From the NCBI GenBank assembly GCA_031415375.1, contig JANORP010000022.1, positions 1 through 22,446 of the forward strand: a stretch of 22,446 nucleotides of DNA. The letters run 5' to 3'. A program made the position numbers and the translations under genes. Origin of the DNA: JADKCL01 sp031415375 (GTDB taxonomy: Bacteria; Bacteroidota; Bacteroidia; J057; JADKCL01). The notes below the pieces were generated by a model that was not told the origin of the DNA, did not search any database, and saw only the letters and a program-made list of their open reading frames with translations. The stretch's first letter is position 1, and each line of letters begins with the position of its first letter. This document shows, in pieces, positions 1 through 6,016 of this stretch.

Positions 1-16
1 CACAACTTGTGGGGAG

Positions 17-114
17 GCCCGACGAACGGATTGCACCCACTGTTGTTGGCTCGTGCAATGATTTAGTCAGGAAGACCCGACGAACGGATTGCACCCGCTG
101 TTGTGGGGCCGTGC
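17..114. repeat. Two copies of a 40-nt repeat unit (unit A)
   Basis: Positions 17-56 and 75-114 are near-identical 40-nt units built on the core CCCGACGAACGGATTGCA followed by a CTGTTGT-type segment and ending in GTGC. A third copy lies at 12923-12962, far away in the window. The open reading frame across this stretch only follows the repeats and is not taken as a gene. No terminal inverted repeats or transposase were found. The unit may be part of a larger mosaic repeat that begins before the window. Confidence 0.75.
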
Positions 115-151
115 CGCGATTTTATCGGGGCCGTGTGCGCCGAGACGTGAG

Positions 152-272
152 GCCCGACGAACGGGTGGCATCGATAGTCTCGATGGTCACCAGGGACGAA
201 ATTCCTAAGCAAATTGCCATTTTCAGATGCCATCGTTGACATCGGCTATCATCGATTTTAATGCGTTTGCCC
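152..272. repeat. 121-nt dispersed repeat (unit B), copy 1
   Basis: This stretch aligns without gaps to 12961-13081. I count 10 mismatches in 121 positions, about 92 percent identity. It starts with GCCCGACGAACGGG and ends with TTTTAATGCGTTTGCCC. Its right end coincides with the last codons of the truncated methyltransferase reading frame at 258-416. The origin (MITE, decayed transposon end or mobile intergenic repeat) cannot be decided from the window. Confidence 0.85.
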
Positions 273-416
273 CATATCTAGCCCCAGCTCCTTTTGGTAG
301 CTGTTGATGCCAAACAACACGCGCTCGCGGTTCATGCGGTTGTAGGCGACCACAGGGGAACTTGCCAATTGCTGATCTGTGAGCAATCGGGGTGAAATGA
401 TGGGTACCTCGGACAT
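258..416 (-). pseudogene. Truncated N-terminus of a SAM-dependent methyltransferase
   Basis: A 52-codon frame starts with ATG at 416, 12 nt after the stop of the upstream gene. Its text (SPVVAYNRMNRERVLFG, then SYQKELGLD) resembles the N-terminal stretch that, from memory of the family, precedes the SAM-binding domain of a group of bacterial class I methyltransferases (SPVVAN-RMNRER-L-G-NSY-KELGFDPL). After LGLD the frame runs straight into repeat unit B and stops within it (codons M-G-Q-T-H-stop). No glycine-rich SAM-binding loop (D-x-G/C-x-G-x-G) is encoded. I read it as a gene cut off by the repeat or by a rearrangement at the repeat boundary. The alternative is a genuine 52-residue protein; the family resemblance makes truncation more likely. 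It would be co-transcribed with the gene at 429-839. Confidence 0.55.
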
Positions 417-428
417 AGCCAGGGGAAT

Positions 429-839
429 TTAGATCGCCCGCATACGGTTGTTTTTGGGGTTGTGTTCGAGCTCGCAGAGGCCGAGGCGCTCCATGAGGGG
501 TGGGAGATAGACGCCAAAGCGGCCTCTGAGTCCTTTTTTCATGCCATACCAGCCACCGACAGGGTTGCTCTCTGAGCGTCCCCAATGCTCGACCGTACCT
601 TCCTTGGTCGGTTTTTGCTCGTCGGCGCCGCCGAGGTCCATCCAATCGCCGTGGGCTTTGAGCATGGCATGCAGATCGGCGATGCAGCACCATTGGTAGA
701 TAAGTGTCGTGCTTCCCACCACACAATACAAAACTTCTTGACCGTCTTTCTCGCCCTTGTACATGTGGTACTCAGCGGTACCAGGAGGTGTCTTGAGATG
801 CCAGGGCTGCTCCTTGGTGCCATCGGGTAAATGGTTCAT
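429..839 (-). CDS. Small conserved protein, DUF6855-like
   Basis: This 136-residue protein has no signal peptide or membrane segment, so it is probably cytosolic. Its pattern is WHLKTPPGTAEYHMY near residues 13-27, then a short beta-rich stretch with CVVGSTTL, a central DLHAMLKAHGDWMDLGGADE segment, then GTVEHWGRS, NPVGGWYGMKKGLRGRFG and a C-terminal NNRMRAI. From memory this matches an uncharacterised bacterial family (DUF6855), in which the TPPGT, VGS, GDW and RGRFG blocks are conserved. The match was not searched. No biochemical role is known to me. The ATG at 839 gives a full-length family member. Downstream, 12 nt away, lies the methyltransferase fragment, so the two probably formed a transcription unit. 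Confidence 0.7.
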   Translation of the reverse strand: MNHLPDGTKEQPWHLKTPPGTAEYHMYKGEKDGQEVLYCVVGSTTLIYQWCCIADLHAMLKAHGDWMDLGGADEQKPTKEGTVEHWGRSESNPVGGWYGMKKGLRGRFGVYLPPLMERLGLCELEHNPKNNRMRAI

Positions 840-1199
840 AAATTATTCAGATAGAGGTATTTGGGAGTAAATTGAAGCTTGAATATACAGTCAAAAATCG
901 GGGTTTCAAAGCGTGGGAGGCAACAAAACAGGACTGGGCATTCTAGTCGGTCTTCGAATAAGTGGCCCCAATCGCGGATCGCAAACCATGTCGCGCTGAT
1001 TTCGCCCGATTTCTATGAATGGAAAATCTATACCCCAGAGGCCACTTTGGATGAAAGAGCTATAAGAAAGTACCATTTTTTGATACCATCCTTGACATTG
1101 CCTGGCATCTATTGAATGCGTGTGCCCCCCTTTTCCAATCCCCAGCGTTCACTTCGTGTTACTTGCCATTCAGCTGTTTTAGCAATCAGCGAGATGCAA
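840..1199. other. Intergenic stretch without a supported gene
   Basis: The stretch separates two leftward transcription units. A 78-codon plus-strand frame crosses it, but its protein has no family character and its end overlaps a degenerate repeat, so it is not called. The only recognisable content is a decayed copy of the right end of unit B (about 1070-1127). No clear terminator or TAnnTTTG promoter was found for the gene at 429-839. Confidence 0.5.
1070..1127. repeat. Degenerate copy of the right end of unit B
   Basis: The segment with ACCATCCTTGACATT, GGCATCTATTGAATGCG and TGTGCCCC aligns in order to the right end of unit B (GCCATCGTTGACATC, then ATCGATTTTAATGCG, then TTTGCCCC) with several substitutions and small gaps. 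Only about the last 55 nt can be matched by eye. It suggests an older insertion of the same element. Confidence 0.5.
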
Positions 1200-1394
1200 C
1201 TACCTGAGATGAGCGGCAGCAAGAAGACTCTCTAGCATAATTTTTTCATCGTCGCAATGCGTTTGGGCAGGAAGGACCTCGTCTTGGTTGGCTGCTGATT
1301 GGAAATGCGTTAGATTGAATCCAAACGTTAATTTCGGGAAATCATTCGTGTTTTCAAAGGATTTTGTAGGGAATTTGATTGGCAGTCCGCTCAT
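1200..1394 (-). CDS. Unrecognised 64-residue protein overlapping hipA by ATGA
   Basis: The ATG lies inside the hipA stop (ATGA, four-base overlap), the usual arrangement for translational coupling. The product is a 64-residue polypeptide without signal peptide or membrane helix. Its middle reads FPKLTFGFNLTHF, and its C-terminal part is predicted helical (EKIMLESLLAAAHLR). I recognise no family. The codons look like coding sequence rather than a shadow, because no gene lies opposite. It would be the third cistron of the hip operon. It could be an unannotated accessory protein, or the remnant of a longer gene cut by the repeat-rich region to its left. Position is the main support for the call. 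Confidence 0.4.
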   Translation of the reverse strand: MSGLPIKFPTKSFENTNDFPKLTFGFNLTHFQSAANQDEVLPAQTHCDDEKIMLESLLAAAHLR

Positions 1395-2656
1395 TTGGGC
1401 AATCTAAAAGCGGTATGCATCTGCTCGATTTCACTGTGTGAGATTCCCCTGCGATGCGCAACCTGGCGCCACGGAAGCACGGCTTCTTTCACCTCCTCGA
1501 GGATCGATTTTGCCGTCGGCAACCTCAGTCGGAATTGGTCGGCGACTTCCAAGGCGAGCTGGAAGTCCAGTGCATTGTCGGTCTCCGAGATATTCAGCTT
1601 GAGACCGTTGCCATAAGCCACTGGATTCATGTCGTATGCAGGAGAGAGGATCCAGCCGGTGATGGTGAGGATGAAGCCATGATTCCTGAGGTGATCGTCA
1701 CAATTGCTGATGGCGATGTTGAAAACGATGCGTCGCCAAAGCTGCTCCAAATCTTGGTCTGGACGGGCACCATTGCGCACCAAAAACTCGGCAAGTTCCA
1801 GGTAGCTTACCCCGTCTTGATAATCGGTACCATCGTTGTAAGCCAACATTGTCATCGCTGAGGCGAAATGTAATCGCTCATGGGTTTTTGACCGATCGAA
1901 TCGTTGCGTGAGAAATGTATGATGCTTGGTGGAAAAACGCTGTGCTTGTGCGGGTGCCACATCGATATTGGCAGCCTTGGCCATGATATGGGCAGTCATC
2001 TCCCAAGCTCCAATGTCGATGTCGTCATTGCCACTGGGAAATTTAGCTATCCAGAGGTTTCCATCGGGATCCAGTACGCTGGCTTTGGGCCTCGCGCCTC
2101 CCAAGGAAGAGCCCGGCGTGATCAACATTTGTAGCCACTTCAGATATTCCGGATCGCTGGCCGAATCCTCTTTTTCCAGTTTAAGGCTTGCTTGTTCCAA
2201 TTCCCGAATCGAGGTCCAGGGCGGGGATGCCAGCTCACGATTGTCGTCTAGAAATTCATCCTTCCCTTTTAGTTTGAACCTCAACGCACCCATGCGGTGT
2301 CCATCATAAACGCCCAAAAGGAAGTCCGACTCCGCCAGCCTCTGTTCTGGACGACATTCTCTACGCGCCAAGACCGCTTCTCTGCGCTTCATCAGAAGCT
2401 TGCCCCATCGATCTGGCGAGGAGTCGAGGAAGATCCCAAAGTTGGGCTTGTCTTCTCTCAGGTATTGTGGACCGGTATAGAGTTGTAGGTGCGGATCAAG
2501 CTCCTGTGCGTGACCGGATTGCAACCACGAGGCAAGGTATTCGAATGAAAAGACTTCTCGTCCCTTCATGTTTGCTACATGGAGCAGTCCCATCGGCATG
2601 GGCATCTCAAGCCCCTTCCAGTGCGCATAGACTTCTATTGTTTTAGAGGTGCTCAT
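1391..2656 (-). CDS. hipA: HipA-family serine/threonine kinase toxin
   Basis: This 421-residue protein is close to the usual HipA length (about 440). An N-terminal HipA subdomain (about residues 8-130, including SPDRWGKLLMKRRE at 80-93) precedes the kinase core. The glycine-rich loop GSSLGGARPK lies at 182-191; its serines correspond to the autophosphorylation site known in HipA. The catalytic block SNCDDHLRNHGF lies at 317-328, with D320 as the likely catalytic aspartate. AYDMNP at 340-345 supplies the metal-binding aspartate (D342). All key residues are present, so the kinase is probably active. HipA kinases phosphorylate aminoacyl-tRNA synthetases (GltX in E. coli) and cause growth arrest; the target here is unknown. 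The start overlaps the end of hipB by 14 nt, and the stop overlaps the next ORF. Confidence 0.92.
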   Translation of the reverse strand: MSTSKTIEVYAHWKGLEMPMPMGLLHVANMKGREVFSFEYLASWLQSGHAQELDPHLQLYTGPQYLREDKPNFGIFLDSSPDRWGKLLMKRREAVLARRECRPEQRLAESDFLLGVYDGHRMGALRFKLKGKDEFLDDNRELASPPWTSIRELEQASLKLEKEDSASDPEYLKWLQMLITPGSSLGGARPKASVLDPDGNLWIAKFPSGNDDIDIGAWEMTAHIMAKAANIDVAPAQAQRFSTKHHTFLTQRFDRSKTHERLHFASAMTMLAYNDGTDYQDGVSYLELAEFLVRNGARPDQDLEQLWRRIVFNIAISNCDDHLRNHGFILTITGWILSPAYDMNPVAYGNGLKLNISETDNALDFQLALEVADQFRLRLPTAKSILEEVKEAVLPWRQVAHRRGISHSEIEQMHTAFRLPK

Positions 2657-2984
2657 CGGGTTTGATTTTCAGATTTCGTTTGGGTGCACGCTTTCTCGTG
2701 ACCATTTGCAGGTCCTGAATTTTGCGTCCCATGACATCGTCATGGGCCAGTTTCGTGATTTCTTCTTCCATCCCAAGTACAAACATGACTTGCAAGTAGG
2801 CACCAATCGCTACGCTGGGCTCTCCTTTTTCGATTCGGCTGAGTGTGCCGCCACTGATGCCAGCTCGCTCGATGACCATCTTGCGGCTCAGGTTTCTGCG
2901 AAGCCTCGCCAGTCGAAGGTTTTCACCGAAGGTGGCTAAGGCTTTCTTGGTCTTCGGAAGAAGGGTATGGCCGCTTTCTCTCAT
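2643..2984 (-). CDS. hipB: HipB-like XRE antitoxin and repressor
   Basis: This 113-residue protein carries a helix-turn-helix of the XRE/Cro type at about residues 20-74 (GENLRLARLRRNLS, then IERAGISGGTLSRIEKGEPSVAIGAY split over two helices). The C-terminal tail is strongly basic (TRKRAPKRNLKIK). Type II antitoxins of this class bind the operator of their own operon and neutralise HipA. The overlap with hipA supports the pairing. I chose the ATG at 2984. An in-frame TTG further upstream at 3005 falls inside the likely -7 promoter element (3003-3010) and would add only seven residues. Helix-turn-helix and genetic context leave little doubt about the role. Confidence 0.88.
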   Translation of the reverse strand: MRESGHTLLPKTKKALATFGENLRLARLRRNLSRKMVIERAGISGGTLSRIEKGEPSVAIGAYLQVMFVLGMEEEITKLAHDDVMGRKIQDLQMVTRKRAPKRNLKIKPDEHL

Positions 2985-3002
2985 AAGTATCCTTGTACGA
3001 TC

Positions 3003-3089
3003 CAAATGTATGCATTATTCTCTTTATACGGTTATTTATCTTTTCCATTTGTTACAAGTTTTGCCCACTCCCAGAGGTGTGTTACAAGT
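3003..3089 (-). promoter_or_regulatory. hip operon promoter and candidate operators
   Basis: On the minus strand TACATTTG (3003-3010) matches the Bacteroidota -7 consensus TAnnTTTG. It would start the mRNA about 10-15 nt before the hipB ATG. No good -33 TTG is found at the expected distance. Upstream lie two exact 10-bp direct repeats, TGTTACAAGT on the plus strand, at 3050-3059 and 3080-3089, exactly 30 nt apart (about three helical turns). They are the best candidates for HipB operators, by inference only. The remaining stretch up to 3271 is AT-rich, includes two TGATCA sites, and shows no gene. Confidence 0.5.
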
Positions 3090-3271
3090 GCAATGATCCA
3101 TCCGAGATAGTATAAGTAATCATATATTGATCAAAAATGATCAAAAGTGACTTTATATGGATACTTATATTGATTTTTTCATTTCCAGAGGGTTGTAAAT
3201 TCTGCCGATTTTCAACCGTCGTGAAGGAGCTAGTGGAGATAAGTCTCGTGTTGCAAAAGCTCCAAATCAAA

Positions 3272-3304
3272 AAAGCCCCGAATGCATTCAGCATTCGGGG
3301 CTTT
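3272..3304 (-). terminator. Rho-independent terminator of the deaD-like gene
   Basis: A perfect 14-bp inverted repeat (AAAGCCCCGAATGC and its complement) with a 5-nt loop is followed on the minus strand by a run of six T. It lies 20 nt after the helicase stop codon. Confidence 0.93.
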
Positions 3305-3324
3305 CCAAAGCTCGCGCGTGTGGA

Positions 3325-5373
3325 TCAGTCGAATCCGCCCATGCTTTTGTTGGACTTTTTGGGCTTGGCAGCTGATGCGGGCTTGCTTTTGGCTGCAATC
3401 TTGCTGCCAAAGGACGATTTGCCCCAGAAGCCTTCGGTTGCAGCGCCACCGCGTGGGGCTGGACGATTGCCTGCAAAGCCACCGCTCTCGGTCTCCCGGC
3501 GCTTGCCAGCAAAACCTTCTTTTTTGAACGTGCTGCCGTATCCTTTGTCTTTGATGACGATCGGCGGTGCCTTGGGGGCCTCAGCTTGCTCGACGTGGAT
3601 AGCGGTGCCTTCAAAATCGACGCCTGTGAGGGCCTGGGCTGCATTGCCGCTCGTGCCATTCTCGAGTTCAAAGAAGCTGAACTTCTTCAAGATCTCGATT
3701 TTGCCGATCTGGGCACTGCGCAAGTCGTCGCTTGTGTTGATCAGTTGGATCAATTTCGCAGGGGACAACTCGTTTTTTGTGCCGAGGTTGATGAAGTAAC
3801 GGGTGAAGCCTTTGCCGGCCACCTTGGCGGGCACTTCTTTCTCTGCACGCACTGGGCGGTCAAAGCTCTCTGTACGTGCAGGGCGCTCGGTGCGTGCAGC
3901 ACGCTCTGGACGGTCAAAGCTCTCTGTACGTGCAGGGCGCTCGGTGCGCTCGCCACGGTCTGGGCGCTCATTGCGTTCTGGACGCTCACGGAACTCGTTG
4001 CGGTCGTCGCGGCGTTCTGGGCGCTCACGGCGCTCGTTTTGGAACCCTGCGTCGGCATTGAGGTCTCCAGCGCGCTGGTAGTAGCTCAGCAATCGGCTGA
4101 ACTCCATGGCCACAAATTTTTGGATGAGATCTTCGCGGCTCAGATAGTTGAGTTGCTCATAGATAGGGTCCATGAAAGGTGCCATGCGCTCTGGATCAAA
4201 GGCAGTAGCCTCCAAGCGGGCGATGTAATTGACAAGCTGCTGCTGCACGATCTCGCCGCCATTGGGGATGCGTTTCTCGACAAAAGGCTTGTTGACTTGG
4301 TACTCCAATTGCTTGACCGAGCGCCTGTCGCGTGGGCCAATGATGGAGATGGACACCCCTTTTTTACCAGCGCGGCCAGTGCGACCGCTACGGTGGATAT
4401 AGCTGTCCAGTTGATCTGGCAAGCGATAATTGATGATGTGTGTGAGGTTGTCCACGTCGAGGCCACGGGCAGCGACGTCGGTGGCGATGAGCAGTTGCAG
4501 GTGACCAGAGCGGAAACGAGCCATGACATGGTCACGCTGGCTTTGGCTCAGATCGCCGTGCAATGCATCTGCATTGTAGCCGTCTTCGATGAGCGACGAG
4601 GCAATTTCTTGCGTCTCGATGCGTGTTTTGCAAAAGACGATGCCGTAGATTTCTGGATGCAAGTCGGCAATGCGCTTGAGGGCAAGGTACTTGTCCTTGG
4701 GATGCACGACGTAAAACCAGTGCTCGATGTTGGCAGAGCCCGTGTTTTTGGTGCCGACCGAGATTTCCTTAGGATTCTTCATGCAGCGGCGTGTCATGCC
4801 CACGATTTCGTGAGGCATGGTGGCCGAGAAGAGGAGGGTTTGGCGGGTATCGGGAGTGGCGGCCAAGATGGCGTCCATGTCTTCTTGGAAGCCCATTTTG
4901 AGCATTTCGTCGGCCTCATCGAGTACGAGCCAGCGAATGGCCTCTACTTTCAAGGCACCACGACGAATCATATCGAGTGTGCGGCCAGGCGTGCCGACCA
5001 CGATTTGTGGCAATTGGCGCAATTGCCTGATCTGGCCTTCCATGCTGGCACCGCCATAGACGGCAGCGATACGGAGGCCTTTGCAATGCGCGCCAAAGCG
5101 CTCCAAGTCCTTGGTGATCTGCACGCAGAGCTCACGGGTAGGAGCGAGCATCAGTGCTTGGATGCCACGCAGTTGGTAATCGATCTGGCCGATGATGGGC
5201 AGACCAAAAGCAGCTGTTTTACCAGTGCCAGTTTGAGCCAATGCGACCAAGTCTTGGCCTTCGCTCAAGATTACTGGGATTGCTCTTTCTTGGATGGGGG
5301 TAGGCTCGGTATAGCCCATGTCGGTGATGGCCGACAGAATTTCCGGCGATAAGCCGAGTTCTGAAAAAGTCAT
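3325..5373 (-). CDS. deaD: DEAD-box RNA helicase, DeaD/CsdA type
   Basis: This 682-residue ATP-dependent RNA helicase has all core motifs: Q motif PTPIQ at 24-28, Walker A AQTGTGKT at 46-53, PTRELC 78-83, TPGR 128-131, DEAD 152-155, SAT 183-185, ATDVAARGLD 297-306 and HRSGRTGRAG 327-336. A charged linker of RPER/RTE repeats (about 447-515) precedes a DbpA/CsdA-type RNA-binding RRM (about 523-600) and a basic Gly/Lys-rich tail. Proteins of this type unwind rRNA and mRNA structures in ribosome assembly and cold adaptation. The ATG at 5373 (MTFSELGL) matches family N-termini; an upstream start at 5397 would add eight atypical residues. A promoter at 5491-5521 implies a leader of about 110 nt. 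It diverges from a second helicase gene. Confidence 0.93.
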   Translation of the reverse strand: MTFSELGLSPEILSAITDMGYTEPTPIQERAIPVILSEGQDLVALAQTGTGKTAAFGLPIIGQIDYQLRGIQALMLAPTRELCVQITKDLERFGAHCKGLRIAAVYGGASMEGQIRQLRQLPQIVVGTPGRTLDMIRRGALKVEAIRWLVLDEADEMLKMGFQEDMDAILAATPDTRQTLLFSATMPHEIVGMTRRCMKNPKEISVGTKNTGSANIEHWFYVVHPKDKYLALKRIADLHPEIYGIVFCKTRIETQEIASSLIEDGYNADALHGDLSQSQRDHVMARFRSGHLQLLIATDVAARGLDVDNLTHIINYRLPDQLDSYIHRSGRTGRAGKKGVSISIIGPRDRRSVKQLEYQVNKPFVEKRIPNGGEIVQQQLVNYIARLEATAFDPERMAPFMDPIYEQLNYLSREDLIQKFVAMEFSRLLSYYQRAGDLNADAGFQNERRERPERRDDRNEFRERPERNERPDRGERTERPARTESFDRPERAARTERPARTESFDRPVRAEKEVPAKVAGKGFTRYFINLGTKNELSPAKLIQLINTSDDLRSAQIGKIEILKKFSFFELENGTSGNAAQALTGVDFEGTAIHVEQAEAPKAPPIVIKDKGYGSTFKKEGFAGKRRETESGGFAGNRPAPRGGAATEGFWGKSSFGSKIAAKSKPASAAKPKKSNKSMGGFD
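3857..3948 (-). repeat. 54-nt tandem duplication in the helicase linker
   Basis: A 38-nt segment at 3857-3894 recurs exactly at 3911-3948, giving a period of 54 nt (18 codons). It encodes two ERPARTESFDRP blocks in the arginine/glutamate-rich linker. Identity at the DNA level points to a recent duplication or ongoing length variation. Confidence 0.85.
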
Positions 5374-5490
5374 GCGGTAATTTATAAAATTCAACAAAAA
5401 GCCCTGAATTTATGAATCCCGCATCCTTCTTTCATCCGCCCGCGCGGTTACTTTGGCTGCAAAATTCCTGCTCTCCAGCAGCTTGCGGTG

Positions 5491-5521
5491 CAAAGATAAG
5501 GAGACTTTTTGACTTTCCAAA
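5491..5521 (-). promoter_or_regulatory. Promoter of the deaD-like gene
   Basis: On the minus strand the sequence reads TTTG, 19 nt, TATCTTTG, an exact match to the Bacteroidota housekeeping promoter (TTTG/TTG at -33, TAnnTTTG at -7). Transcription would start near 5485, leaving a leader of about 110 nt before the ATG at 5373. Long leaders are known for cold-shock helicase genes in other bacteria; that regulation here is inference. Confidence 0.8.
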
Positions 5522-5971
5522 CGAATATTCAAATATTACGAACATTCGTAGTAATTTGTCGATGGACGATCGATTTAGGGTGATGAACCTTGCGCCTTGG
5601 ACAATGAATCGTGGATTTTGAGAAGTGTTGCCTTTGTCCATCGTATGCCACTGATCGCTTACAGCATTGCATCCTATTATATATGTCATGAAACCTTCTA
5701 AGGAATTTGCGACAAGTCCCTAGGACTTGAATGTGAGAAGCCCCTGCATTTCATGCGGGACGCGGCGTGGGCAGAACCCACGATCTGTGAGCGCAAAGCA
5801 GTATCAATCCGCCGCAGGCAGAGTTGAATAGTGGCAATGTTTCCTGTAAATCGTTTGTATTCAGCCCATACATGGTTGGGGATGGGCTTGCTGTCGTCGC
5901 CACTGACTTCGTCCACGGCTACTCACATTGAAGCCCTTCGGACTTCAGGCACTCAATTCGCAGGGCAAAAC
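5522..5971. other. Intergenic region between divergent helicases, with three hairpins
   Basis: No supported gene lies here; small frames on both strands lack family character. Three hairpins follow one another: CAAGTCC/GGACTTG (5713-5729, perfect, 3-nt loop), CCTGCA/TGCGGG (5743-5759, one T-G pair, 5-nt loop) and CGTGGG/CCCACG (5766-5782, perfect, 5-nt loop). None is followed by a T run, so they are not simple terminators. They could be part of a structured RNA or of a dispersed repeat. No clear promoter drives the cluster. Confidence 0.4.
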
Positions 5972-6000
5972 TTGCGTTTGTCAATTGTTCCGTACCTTTG
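5972..6000 (+). promoter_or_regulatory. Promoter of the rhlE-like gene
   Basis: TTG (5972-5974), 18 nt, TACCTTTG (5993-6000) fits the Bacteroidota promoter. The mRNA would start near 6006 and have only about a 10-nt leader. This also decides the gene start, because the reading frame stays open upstream of the promoter to 5831 but that part cannot be transcribed from here. Confidence 0.75.
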
Positions 6001-6016
6001 CAGCAGATTTTGTTTT

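Noticed and set aside
1..114. CRISPR-like direct repeats
   Set aside because: Only two adjacent 40-nt units occur, separated by 18 nt, with diverged copies and no cas genes; a third copy is part of a different mosaic at 12923.
9..239. 76-codon plus-strand ORF at the window start
   Set aside because: It lies wholly in repeat units A and B and merely repeats their translation.
3803..4081. Arg/Ser-rich 92-codon plus-strand ORF
   Set aside because: It is the antisense translation of the repetitive RPER linker and has no independent support.
3586..5352. 588-codon plus-strand ORF opposite the DeaD-type helicase
   Set aside because: It is antisense to a gene with complete helicase motifs, and its protein (long runs of Val/Ala/Leu/Asp) shows no family character. 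Its length follows from the base composition of the real gene.
5432..5689. 85-codon minus-strand ORF upstream of the DeaD-type gene
   Set aside because: It overlaps the helicase promoter and leader and has no family character.
5698..5916. 72-codon minus-strand ORF across the hairpin cluster
   Set aside because: It is crossed by three hairpins and shows no domain or signal peptide; treated as non-coding.
5831..6016. 62-codon upstream extension of the RhlE-type gene
   Set aside because: The promoter at 5972-6000 lies inside it, and the sequence has no helicase similarity; the ATG at 6017 fits family N-termini.
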